Assembly (NCBI GenBank): GCA_016647705.1
Contig: CM028338.1
Coordinates: forward strand, 9,857,240-9,921,239
DNA length: 64,000 bases
Reading direction: 5' to 3'
Source: Eucommia ulmoides
Taxonomy: Eukaryota; Streptophyta; Magnoliopsida; Garryales; Eucommiaceae
Part shown: piece after piece, positions 36,971 through 47,487 of the stretch
How positions within the stretch are numbered: position 1 is the stretch's first letter
Layout of the letters: each line of letters begins with the position of its first letter
Program-made: the position numbers and the translations under genes
The notes under the pieces: model-generated
What the model saw: the letters and a program-made list of their open reading frames with translations, nothing else
Database searches by the model: none
What the model was told of the DNA's origin: nothing

Positions 36971-37478
36971 TTAATCCTAGGACATTCAAAGAATCTGACC
37001 TCTCACCTTTGAACTCATGACACATAACCACCACCTTAGCAAGAAAAATCTATGTAGACTCTGACCGGATCAACTCGAGGTGCTTACCAATTTTGGACAC
37101 TAACAATGATAATTTTTTTATTTTGTTTTGTAATATGTAAGGTTAAAATAGTAAATTAATTAAGTGCATATTTTTTTTTCTTTGCTAAAGATAAAAAATT
37201 ATATTTTATTTTATAATATGTAAGAGTAAAATTGTTAAATGAGTATATTTGTTTTTCCTTTCTTTACTACACATATAATATTATATTTTTCTCTTTTTCC
37301 ATCCCTCTAACCAAACAACCTTAAGGATAATAATTTTTTTTCTACAAAAGATAAATAAAATTTCTTTTCATTTTTCTTTTCCGTCTTTCCACCCAAACGT
37401 ACCCTAAAAACTAAAAAGACAAAGACAAACTATTACATAGGACGAACATGAAAAATGAATGTGAATTTTTTAGGAATA
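36971..37478 (+). repeat. Unit 2 tail, ends without HSF fragment
   Basis: Follows the unit 1 tail ('cctaggacattcaaag', poly-T, 'acccaaacgtaccctaaaaac', 'gaacatgaaaaatgaatgtg') but after about 37470 it jumps straight to the next leader ('ttaggatgctaatgcaccc'). The interval holding the HSF fragment in the other units is missing. Confidence 0.7.
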
Positions 37479-37799
37479 TATATTAGGATGCTAATGCACC
37501 CAACATTTTATTTATCTTTTTGGAACTGAAATGTGTACTTGTTTTTCTATTTAAAATTTAATATTAGTTTGATTTTATATATAATATGTTAGGATTTTGC
37601 TTCAATAAATTCAAAGTGGTTTGGGTGTATTTGAATGTATTGATACATTCCAATACATTCAAGCAATCCTTATAATTGATATCCAATCAGAAAACCAAAT
37701 GACACCATTTGCACCATCCATGTCCCATCTATTTACTTTTTGAAAGCAAAATTTCACATTCCTAGGTAGTTTTGTGGTAGAAGGTAGCTAGCAGTTAAC

Positions 37800-39757
37800 A
37801 GATCATCAGAACAAGTTGCAAGATTTTTATGAAACATTATGAGTTTGAATGACCAAGTTACAAATTTGGATGAACAATTTACAAGTTACATTTATAAGAA
37901 ATTTTAAAAAATTTGCAAGTTTGTTCTAAATAATTTTCATGTTTAGATGAACGAGCAACTTATTTGAAATGAACTCGCAAATTTTTCAAACCAACTTGCA
38001 ATTTAATTTAGGGCAAAATATATTTTAAACCCTCTAACTATTGATATATTTCTAAGTAATCCTTCTAAATTTATGCGTTTCATTTTAAACCCTCCACGTA
38101 TGAACACAATTTTAAAAAGTCATTCTGTTAGATTTTTCATCAAATCTAATAGACTTGAGGAGGAAAATAGTCTTTTACTATTTTTTTATTTTTCTTATTT
38201 TCTTTGTTTTTTTTTTTTTCTTCTTCACTTCTGTCTCTTCCTCTCCCTCATTCCTTCCCTCTCCTTCTCCCCGCCAGCACCCTCTGTTATGGGGTTGAGG
38301 ACCCCTTGTTAAGGGGTGGTTCCACCCCCGAAACAGAGGGTCCTCACCATTATAACATGGGGTGAACTACCCTTGTAATAGGGGGTGGTTTCCGGTGGGG
38401 AATGGGAGAGGGAAGGAGAAAGGAGGGAAGAGAGAGAGAAGTGAAGAAGAAAAAGAAAAAAGAAAAAAAAAAAAAGCAAAGAAAAAAATAGTAAAAAACC
38501 ATTTTGCCCCCTCAAGTTTATTAGATTTGATGGAAGATCTAACATAAATGCCTTTTAAAACCGTGTTCATATGTGGAAGGTTTAAAATGAAACACATAAA
38601 TTTAAGAGAACTACTTAGAAATGTATCAATAGTTAAAACGTTTAAAATGTATTTTGTGCTTTAATTTAACGAATTTACAAGTTCATTCCAAAGATGTTGT
38701 AAATTTAGATAACAAGTTACACGTTACTTTTACAAGAATAATGTGACACATTACAAGTACGTTCTAAAGAAGTTGCAAATTTAGATGAACTTACAACTTG
38801 TTTGAAATGAACTCGCAAATTTGTCAAACCAAGTTACAATTTAGTTTGACAAATTTGGAAACTCATTCTGATGAAGTTGCAGGTTTGGATAACAAGCTAC
38901 AAGTTAATTTTACAAGAATGATGTGACACACTATAAGTCCATTATAAAAAAGTTATAAGTTTAGATGAAGTTGCAATTTGTTTGGAATGAACTTGCAAAT
39001 TTATCAAATCAAATTACCGTAAATTTGTTGAACCAACTTACAATTTAGTTTAACAAATTTGCAAGTTCATTATGAAGAAGTTCCAAATTTGGATAACAAG
39101 TTATAAGTTAATTTTAAATGAATAATGTGAAACATTGCAAGTCCGTTCTAAAGAAATTGCAAGTTTAGATGAACTTGCAACTTGTTTGAAATGAACTCAC
39201 AAATTTATCAACTAAAATTGTTGGAAATTTATCAAATCAATTTGCAATTTAGTTTGACAAATTTGCAAGTTCATTTTGAAAAAATTACAAGTTTGAATAA
39301 CAAGTTACAAGTTAGTTTTGTAAGAATGATGTGACACATTTCAAGTTAATTCTAAAGAAGTTGCAAATTTAGATGAACTTGCAACTTGTTTAAAATGAAC
39401 TCACAAATTTGTCAAATCAAGTTGCCGAAAATTAGTCCAACCATCTTGCAATTTAGTTTAACAAATTTTCAAATTCATTCTGAAGAAGTTGCAAGTTTGG
39501 ATGACAAGTTAAAAGTTAATTCTACAAGAATAATATGGCACATTGCAAGTTCGTTCCAAAGAATTAGTAATTTTATATCAACTTGCAACTTGTTTGAAAT
39601 TAACTCGCAAATTTGTCAAACCAACTTACAATTTAGTTTGACAAATTTGCAAGTTCATTCAAAAAAAGTTCTGAGTTTGGATGAAAAGTTACAAGCTACT
39701 TTTACAATAATGATGAGATAAATTACAAATTTGTTATAAAGAAATTGCAAGTTTAGA
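37800..39757 (+). repeat. Satellite array, unit 3, interrupted by a MITE
   Basis: Same satellite, split by the MULE-type MITE at 38011-38659. The array resumes exactly across the duplication: 'cttgcaa' before and 'acgaatttacaagttcatt' after rebuild the normal unit spacing. Confidence 0.8.
38011..38659. mobile_element. Mutator-type MITE with long inverted repeats and exact 9-bp duplication
   Basis: Left end GGGCAAAATATATTTTAAAC and right end, reversed, GCACAAAATACATTTTAAAC start inverted repeats of roughly 200-250 bp on each side ('tattgatatatttctaagta', 'tcattttaaacc', 'tctaatagacttga' recur reversed). Flanks are TTTAATTTA at 38002-38010 and TTTAATTTA at 38660-38668. The 9-bp length is typical of Mutator-like transposases. 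The middle (38281-38400) is GC-rich with further short foldbacks around 'accccttgttaaggggtgg'. Open frames on both strands are mirror by-products. No transposase. Confidence 0.92.
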
Positions 39758-40583
39758 TGGACCCTAGGACGTTCAAAGAATCCGACCTCCAAACTTAAGA
39801 CCAATAACCACCACCTTAGAGATAAAAATCTACATGGACTCTGATCAGATCAACTCGAGGTGTTTACCAATTTTAGACACCAACAATAGTAAATTTTTTA
39901 TTTTGTTCTGGAATATGTAAGGGTGAAATAGTAAATTAATCAAGTTCATAATTTTTCTTTTTATTTTTCATTCTTTACTAAAGATAAAATATTTTATTTT
40001 ATTTTATAATATATAAGAGTAAAATAGTAAATTAAATGAGTATATTTTTTTTCAATTTATTTTTCTTTCTACTACACATATAATATTATATATATGTATA
40101 TATATTTTTTCTATCCTTCTAACCAAATAACCTTAAAAAAAAAAAAAAAAAAAAAATAAATCGTCTATAAAGGATAAAAAAAAAAAAAAAAAAAAAAAAA
40201 TCTTTTCATTTCACTTTTATTTTTCTTTTCCATCCTTTCAACCAAACTTATCTTAAAAACTGAAAAGAAAAACTACTTCATAGGACGAACATGAAAAATG
40301 GATGTGTACTTTGGAGGAATCTAATGTACTTTTACTTTTATAAGTGGGGGTGATAAGTTACAAATAGGGAGATATTATTGAATGAGTTGTGGGGGCTATG
40401 AGTGTAATTTATCCAACTTTACCTCCATAAAACTCCTATCTCTCTCTCTCTACATTTCACGCATGCTCTTTCTCTCTCTACATTTCATGTATGTTTCTAA
40501 GGTATCATTAATGAAGCAACTTGTGGTTATGAAAATTGTGGCTCTTCTTCCTAACCATTGAATTGGAATATAGAATCCAAACC
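39758..40583 (+). repeat. Unit 3 tail
   Basis: Follows the same order as in unit 1: 'cctaggacgttcaaagaat', T/A-rich stretch with two long A runs at 40136-40156 and 40168-40200, 'taccttaaaaac'-like step, then CT-rich sequence at 40438-40490 and 'ggtatcattaatgaagcaac' just before the HSF fragment. No coding potential. Confidence 0.7.
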
Positions 40584-40781
40584 ATGATTAGCGGGTCAGG
40601 TTTGCCTACATTCACGGAAAACCTATATGAGATGGTGGATGACTTGAGAATTGACCAAATTATATCATGGAACCCATCTCGGAACAGTCTCATTATTTGG
40701 GATCAAGAAAAATTGTGTTATGATGTTTTCCCCAAATATTTCTTGCATCGTAATTTCTCCAGTTTTGACTTTAATTTATAA
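40584..40781 (+). pseudogene. Heat-shock transcription factor DNA-binding-domain fragment, copy B (open)
   Basis: From the ATG at 40584 a frame of 65 codons stays open: MISGSGLPTFTENLYEMVDD, then LRIDQIISWNPSRNSLIIWD, then QEKLCYDVFPKYFLHRNFSS and FDFNL before TAA. This is the best preserved of the three copies and matches helix 1, the first beta strands and helix 2 of a plant class-A-like HSF domain. The sequence is lost where VRQLNTYGFRK would follow, so the DNA-reading helix is absent. There is no promoter evidence. It might still be transcribed as a short open frame, but a working HSF is excluded. Confidence 0.82.
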
Positions 40782-40803
40782 ATATTATTGTTTTATCATT
40801 TTT

Positions 40804-40805
<2 letters not shown>

Positions 40806-40851
<46 letters not shown>

Positions 40852-40880
40852 ATGTATATATATGTATGTATATGTATATA
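40806..40880. repeat. (TA)n / TATG microsatellite between units 3 and 4
   Basis: Pure TA to about 40842, then TATGTATGTATATGTATA-like variants. It replaces the 'ggtgctagcgagtaggg' joint seen between units 1 and 2. Confidence 0.9.
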
Positions 40881-41249
40881 TTAATTAGATATATACTAGT
40901 ATTTTAGGACGCTAATTCATCTAACATTTTGTTTATTTTTTTATTTTTTATTTTTTAGCTTTTTGGAATTGAAATGTGTACTTATTTTCTTTATTTAGAA
41001 TTTTATATTGGTTTGATTTGATATATAATATATTAGGATTTTACTTTAATAAATTCAAGTGGTTCAGGTGTATTTGAAGGTATTGATATATTCAAATATA
41101 TTCAAACAATCTTATCCATTGATATTCAATCATTGAGCCAAATGCCACCATCTACACCATCCTTGTCCCACCCATGTACTTTTTGAAAATAAAATTCCAA
41201 ATTTCTCTATGATTTTATGGTAGAAGATATCTAGTAGTTAGCAGATCAT

Positions 41250-42598
41250 CAGAACAAGTTGCAATGAATTTTGTGAAAAATTACGAGTTTGAATGATTAA
41301 GTTACAAGTCACTTTTACAAGACTTTTTGAAAAATTGTAACTTAGTTTAATAAATTTGCAAGTTCACTCTAAAAAGCTTTCAAGTTTGAAAGACAATTTA
41401 CAAGTTACTTTTACAAAAATGATGAGACAAATTACAAGTTCGTTCTAAATAACTTGAATGTTTAGATGAACTTGCAATTTTTTTTGGAATAAACTCGCAA
41501 ATTTGTCAAACCAACTTGCTATTTAGTTTGACAAATTTGTAAGTTCATTCTGAAGAAGTGGCACGTTTGGATGCCAAGTTATAAGTTACATTTACAAGAA
41601 TGATGTGACACATTGTAAGTCCGTTATAAAGAAGTTGCTAGTTTAGATACATTTGCAACTTGTTCGGAATGAACTCACAAATTTGTCAAATCAACTTGCA
41701 ATTTAATTTGACAAATTTACAAGTTCATTCTGATGAAGTTGCAAGTTTGGATGACAAATTACAAGTTAATTTTACAAAAATGATGTGACACATTGCAAGT
41801 CTATTCTAAAGAAATTGCAAGTTTAGATGAACTTGCAATATGTTTGGAACAAACTCACAAATTTATCAAATCAAGTTACCGCAAATTTGTCAAACCAACT
41901 TGCAATTTGGTTTGACAAATTTTTAAGTTCATTTTGAAGAAGTTATAGATTTGGATGACAAGTTACAAGTTAATTTTAAAAGAATGATGTGACACATTGC
42001 AAGTATATTCTAAAGAAATTACAACTTGTTTGGAATGAACTTGCAAATGTATCAAATGAAGTTGCCGCAAATTTGTCAAACCAACTTACAATTTAGTTTG
42101 ACAAATTTGCAAGTTCATTCTAAAGATGTTGCAAATTTGGATTACAAGTTACAAGTTACTTTTGCAAGAATGATGTGATAGATTGCAAGTTCATTTTAAA
42201 GAAGTTGCAAATTTAGATGAACTTGCAACTTTTAAAATGAACTCACAAATTTGTCAAACTAAGTTGTTGCAAATTTGTCAAACCAACCTGCAATTCAGTT
42301 TGAAAAATTTACAAGTTTATTTTGAAGAAGTTGTAAGTTTAGATAACAAGTTAAAATTTTTTACAAGAATGATGTGACAAAATGCAAGTCCATTCTAAAG
42401 AAGTTGCAAATTTAGATGAACTTGTAATTTATTTGGGATGAACTCGTAAATTTATCAAACCGAATTGAAATTTAATTTGAAAAATTTACAAGTTCATTCT
42501 AAAGAAGTTGCAAGTTTGGATGAAAAGTCACGAATTACTTTTACAAGAATAATGAAACAAATTATAAGTCAGTTCTAAAAAAGTTGCAAGTTTAGATA
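41250..42598 (+). repeat. Satellite array, unit 4
   Basis: Same satellite as in units 1-3, from 'gatcatcagaacaagttgc' to just before 'caggacattcaaaaagtccg'. Dyad motifs are clearest at 41504-41540, 41880-41925 and 42070-42115. Confidence 0.82.
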
Positions 42599-43328
42599 GA
42601 CCCCAGGACATTCAAAAAGTCCGACTTCCAACCTTCGAACTCAGGACATATAACCATCACTTCAGCAAGAAAAATCTACGTGAACTATGATCAAATCAAC
42701 TTGAGGTGTTTACCAATTTTAGATACCAAGAATGGTAAATTTTTTATTTTATTTTATAATATGTAAGGGTAAAATAGTGAATTAATTAAGTGTATAATTT
42801 TTTCTTTTTCTTTTTCTTTCTTTACTAAAGATAAAATATTATATTTAATTTTATAATATGTAAGGATAAAATAGTAAATTAAATGATTATATTTTTTTTC
42901 CTTTTACTTTTCTTTCTTTGCTGCTCATATAATATTATATTTTTCTCTTTTTTCATCCCTCCAACCAAACAACCTTAAGCAAAATGATTTTTTTCTACAA
43001 AAGATGAAAAATAATTTCTTTTTATTTCTCTTTTTCTTTTCCTTTTCCATCCTTCCAACCAAATATACCCTAAAAATTGAGAAGACAAATTGCTACATAG
43101 GATGAACATAAAAAATGGATGTGTACATTGGGAGGAATATAGTGTACTTTTACTTTTGAAGAAGGGGTGATAAGTGACATATAGGGAGATATTATTGAAT
43201 AAGTTATAGGGGCTATAAGTGTAATTTACCCAACTTAATAAAACTCATCTCTCTCTCTCTCTCTCTCTCTCTCTACATTTCATACATGTGTCTCTCTCAC
43301 CATTGAATTGGAATATGGAATCTAAAAC
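42599..43328 (+). repeat. Unit 4 tail, with CT microsatellite
   Basis: Follows the unit tail order and ends with a CT run at 43247-43274 and 'caccattgaattggaatatgg', which in copies A and B also precedes the HSF fragment. Confidence 0.7.
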
Positions 43329-43526
43329 ATGATTAGCGGGTCAAGTTTGACTATATTCACAAAGAAACTGTATGAGATAATAGATGACTCGAGAATTGAC
43401 CCAATTATATTATGGAGCCCATCTTGTAACAGTCTCATTATTTGGGATCAATAAAAATTGTGTTATGATGTTTTCTCCAAATATTTCACGCATCACAATT
43501 TTTCCAGTTTTGACCTTAATTTATAA
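43329..43526 (+). pseudogene. Heat-shock transcription factor DNA-binding-domain fragment, copy C
   Basis: From the ATG at 43329: MISGSSLTIFTKKLYEIIDD, SRIDPIILWSPSCNSLIIWD, then a TAA where copy B has Glu (DQEK), then KLCYDVFSKYFTHHNFSSFD. Same extent as copies A and B, with the C-terminal cut at the same place (FDLNL). The shared endpoint in all three copies shows that the fragment was cut once, before the unit multiplied. A T38 run and ATT repeats follow at 43533-43590. Confidence 0.8.
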
Positions 43527-43529
43527 ATG

Positions 43530-43532
<3 letters not shown>

Positions 43533-43572
<40 letters not shown>

Positions 43573-43590
43573 TATTATTATTATTATATA
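43533..43590. repeat. Poly-T and ATT repeat closing the tandem block
   Basis: A run of about 38 T residues followed by ATT repeats. Beyond it none of the unit landmarks is seen. Confidence 0.9.
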
Positions 43591-43599
43591 CAATTTGAG

Positions 43600-44350
43600 A
43601 ATTTTTCCTCTTTCTCGTAGATATAAGAGCCTCTTATATGCTAGAACATTGGCTTGCCTTTTTTTTTTCTATTTATTAGAATGATGTTTATTATTTTTAT
43701 CTTTTATTCTGCATCGGCAATTTCTCACACTAAATCAAAAAATAAGGTTAAAACCAGAATAAAACACCAACATCACTACCATACTCAAATCTCGCGTACA
43801 TTTTCAGAAATCAAGGAAAATATATTCAATTAAACACCAGAACGTCTATCAATGTCAAACACAGTATGAACAGAACTATAGAGCAAAAAGTCAACTGCAA
43901 AGACATAACCCTATTTTAGAAAAGCTAAGACCATTTGAGCTTTAACTATTCGAAAGTCCAAATACAAATATACCACAATCTTGAAGCAAAACCCAAGTCT
44001 ACACGCCCTAAATTAAAACTTGGAAGTTAATGTAGAAACTCTCAAAAGAAACCTTGAGATATAAGGATTTCCCTACACTTTATATAGCTTAGGATCAGAT
44101 AATACAAGCGATGTGGGGTTCAACAGTTATAAAAGACACACCAGGAGGGAAGAGGGAGTCAAAGTCATCAACAAGATTAGACACACAATGCTTATACCCA
44201 ATGATAAATGCAAGAAAATAGACTCTAACCCACAAAGACTTGAGGATTACAAAGGCAATACCTAAACACCCTAGGTGTTGAAATATGCTGCCAGACACAA
44301 CTCTCAATATTACAACTTCTTACTGAGGAAGAGGAGGTCGCAAACCCGAA
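43600..44350. other. Intergenic stretch, nothing recognised
   Basis: AT-rich single-copy-looking DNA. Short frames (for example on the minus strand at 44095-44307) show no family signature. Its right edge is the target site of the copia element E4, and the same locus continues at 56156. Confidence 0.6.
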
Positions 44351-44355
44351 GAGAA

Positions 44356-44719
44356 TGTAATTGATCTGTTTCAAGAAATGGTAATATTAAATATGGTCCA
44401 TTCAATGCCTTTAAGATTAAAAAATGTTTCAACCGTTACTCTGATGAAATGGTAACTCAAAATCCATTTGCTTTGATGAGGAGCTTCACTATATAAAGGG
44501 GTTTTGATCCCTCGGCTCAAACACACAATAAACAACAAATACACCATCTAATCTGAGTGTGTTAAGAGCTTCGAAGTGTCAAAACAGTGAGGAAATAGAG
44601 AGAGAAAAATAAGGTACAATGGTAGGGGTATGTTCAAATTTTGGGTTTTCTTTAGTTATTGATATAATTATCTCATTGTTTAGTTTCTGTTTGAATATTG
44701 GATCATTAAGTTTCCTATA
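44356..44719 (+). repeat. E4 5' LTR
   Basis: Contains a TATA box (TATATAAAGG, about 44490) followed by a transcribed-leader-like stretch, as in an LTR promoter. Ends directly before the primer-binding site. Confidence 0.9.
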
Positions 44720-46385
44720 GTTGGTATCAGAGCCAAGATATTTCTACCTTTGCCAGTTTTGTTTTGGTCGTGATGAAATTTTATAAAATAAGGTTATTAA
44801 ACATACAGAACTAGGGTTTGTACGGTGGTATAAACAATAATCAAACTAGTTTATCACCTAAAATCCATCGCGAAGGCGATCAATGACGAGAAATAGATAC
44901 CATAACATATGGTGAAGAACAACGCAGCGAAGAGGACAGCTTTGCCGATCGGGAGATTCAGAACCCACTTGTGGTTGCTCTGTCCTTGTCTCCGACGGAA
45001 TCGATTGCTGCCGAGGCTCTGTATCGCCATAAGCAGTTGTTTTAACTTCTCCCATTTATCTCTCTTTCTAGTCTCTCTCTGTCATTGGAAATTAGGTCTT
45101 GGTAAAGACAAATAACTTGTTTGATAAAGTGGATGAATTGAATTGAAGAAGGAAATGAAATCTGCCTAAAGATAAATGAATGGGGTATTCTTTTCCAAAT
45201 AGTCGACATGTGTCAAAAATAATTATTTTGCACTATTTAATTAATAATATATATGGAAAAAAAAAAAGTTTCATTGCCTTGTCTTTTATATCACGTGAAT
45301 TACAATTTTGAGGAAATGAAATTTTGAAAAAGGCAAATCATTGAAATGGTTATACAATTTACAGAAATACCATCAACTATATAAATTAAGAAATTTTCAT
45401 GTTTGCTATCTTAATTACTGAAATGTTATTACTGCTATGATATTGAACTCAATTTTGTAAATTGTTCATTTTTATGCATAGTCAAAATTTTGTTTTTTAT
45501 ACACAAAATTAAGACTTGTTTTGCAACAAAAAAAAAAAATTTAATTATTAGGCATCTATTTGATTAATGTTTTTTTTCTTCTTTTTGCATACGTTATTTA
45601 ATAATAATAATAATAATAACAATAATAATAATATATGTAATATAAGGATGAATTAAATTATCTGTAGAACTTAAATTTATTTTACTCATATTATGCATGA
45701 ATATTATGTTATCAATTTATGCTTCTAGAATGAGTTCTATTTGTGCATAAAATTAAATTAATTGTAAAATATTATGTATAATTATGCAATTTATGTTTTA
45801 TTATGAGAATTATATTTACATATGATAACATATTATTTGGTTTTAGATATTGTTGGATTATGTAAAATTAAGGTTATTCTCATAAAACTTAATTTTATAA
45901 ATTTTTTGAAATGTCTAATGATTCATATTATATTCATTAATTAAAAGTTAGTCACAACATCTTTAATTAATTAATATATATATATTAAGTTATAATAAGG
46001 ATCACATAGAATTAGACATAATATTGTGATTAATTATATTTAATATAATAAATTTTATTCTACGAGAACTTTTATTATATTTATATAATTAATTAGGATA
46101 AAATATTATATTATTTTCATAATTACCCACATAAATTATGAATCGGTACATAATTTTATAGTTCTATCATAAAGTTAAAATTCAGGATAGAAAATTAAAT
46201 TATTTTTATTATGTACCTATAAAATATGAAATTAAGTACATAATTTGATAATTCTATCACTGCGATCATTTGAATCTACTTATATTAAAAAATATGTTAT
46301 GAGATTTATTTTTGCGTGTTTTACATTGGTACAACATACAATTTAGACTATTGGGTCTCATTTTTAATAAACAATTTAGATTTAT
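44720..46385 (+). mobile_element. E4 leader with primer-binding site; long AT-rich untranslated stretch
   Basis: TTGGTATCAGAGCC at the start pairs with initiator tRNA-Met. A more GC-rich patch at 44870-45060 has weak coding look on both strands but no family signature. 45130-46300 is very AT-rich with an (ATA)n stretch at 45600-45635. It is unusually long for a copia leader, so a further unrecognised insertion is possible. Confidence 0.6.
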
Positions 46386-47350
46386 GTAGCTTTTCAATAT
46401 GCCAATTTTTCTGATATCTAATGTGATATTCCTGAACTTAGTGGTGATAATTATAAGATATGGGAGATGATTCTTCTCCATCTAGGGTGTGTCGATATTG
46501 ATTATGTTATTAAGAAGGAAAAACCACATGCAATCACTGATTTCAGCACTCCAGCTGAGGTCGCACTATATGAGCGATGAGAGCGATCCAATCGGCTCAG
46601 CGTAATGTTTATTAAGACCAAAATAACTGTTGGAATACGTGGTTCTGTTAACCAGCATAATAATGTCAAAGACTTGCTACACGCTATTGACGAACAGTTC
46701 GTTACTTCAGAAAAGACACTAGCTGGCACCCTAATAATAAAGTTTTCATCTTTGAGACTTACAAGCATGAAAGGTGTGCGCAAGCACATAATACAAATGC
46801 GAGACATTGCAGCTCAACTTAAAAAACTTGAGGTTGATATATCAGAATCGTTCCTAGTGAACTACATTCTGAACACCTTTCCACAAGAGTGTGGGCCTTT
46901 TAAGATCTCATACAACACACATAAAGACAAATAGTCAATCAACGAATTAATGACCGTGTGTGTTCAAGAAGAAGAGAGGCTTATGATGGAACACGGTGGG
47001 AGTGCATTGTTGGTAATCAACTGCGGGAGGAATAAAGCGACAAAACTTATGCCAAACATAAAGCTAATCAGAAGGGGAAAGGTAAAATACCACCTCAAGC
47101 TGATATCAAGAAAGAAGCAAAGTGTTTCCTCTGTAAAAAAAAAGGGACACATGAAGAAGGAATGTGATAAATTCAAACAGTGGCTTGAGAATAAAGGTAA
47201 ACCAACTTCGTTTGTTTGTTATGAATCTAATATGGCTAATGTTAATGTTAACACCTGGTGGATTGATTCTGGATATACAATCCATGTTGCAAACTCTTTG
47301 CAGGGTATGCAAAACCTAAGGAAGCTAGTGGGAATTGAGCAAAGCATCTA
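46386..47350 (+). mobile_element. E4 gag region
   Basis: Frames show the SGDNYKIWEM-type start (about 46440-46475), MKGVRKHIIQMRDIAAQLKK (about 46768) and a zinc knuckle of CxxCKKKGHMKKEC form near 47130-47165, then a protease-like WWIDSGYTIHVANS (about 47255). These are typical copia gag and protease landmarks. Broken. Confidence 0.8.
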
Positions 47351-47487
47351 ATCAGACAACAAGATGAGCTCACATATGGAAGCAATTTGAACTTTTGTTT
47401 TAACTTTAAGTAGTGGTTTTCTTTTAAAATTGAAAAGGACCTTTGATGTACTAAGTTTCTCACGAAACTTAATTTCTATTTCAAGAC

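Larger units (their letters stand above)
31041..43600 (+). repeat. Tandem block of four ~2-3-kb units: leader, satellite array, tail, HSF fragment
   Basis: Four head-to-tail units can be followed by eye. Leaders (with 'tcttaa'-poor AT sequence and landmark 'ccaaatgacacca') begin near 31130, 35405, 37480 and 40890. Each is followed by a satellite array, then a tail starting with 'cctaggacgttcaaagaat' (or a close variant) and running through T-rich sequence. Units 1, 3 and 4 end with a heat-shock-factor fragment; unit 2 lacks it. The link between units 1 and 2 shows the motif 'ggtgctagcgagtaggg' (34122 on), also near 31048, so the repeat is direct and head-to-tail. The length differs through array size and through insertions (34179-35396, 38011-38659). 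Confidence 0.85.

Noticed and set aside
38073-38597. Several open frames on both strands with poly-Phe/poly-Lys
   Set aside because: They arise from the T/A-rich inverted arms of the Mutator-type MITE.
40584-40781. Functional small HSF gene
   Set aside because: Only the front part of the DNA-binding domain is present, the recognition helix is missing, and sister copies have stops; a captured fragment is the simpler reading.
31472-42598. CRISPR-like look of regularly spaced repeats
   Set aside because: The repeats are eukaryotic satellite units without unique spacers; the context is a plant genome.
44870-45115. Possible short host exon in the E4 leader
   Set aside because: Weakly coding-like on both strands but no domain, splice context or family match; kept only as a finding to check.
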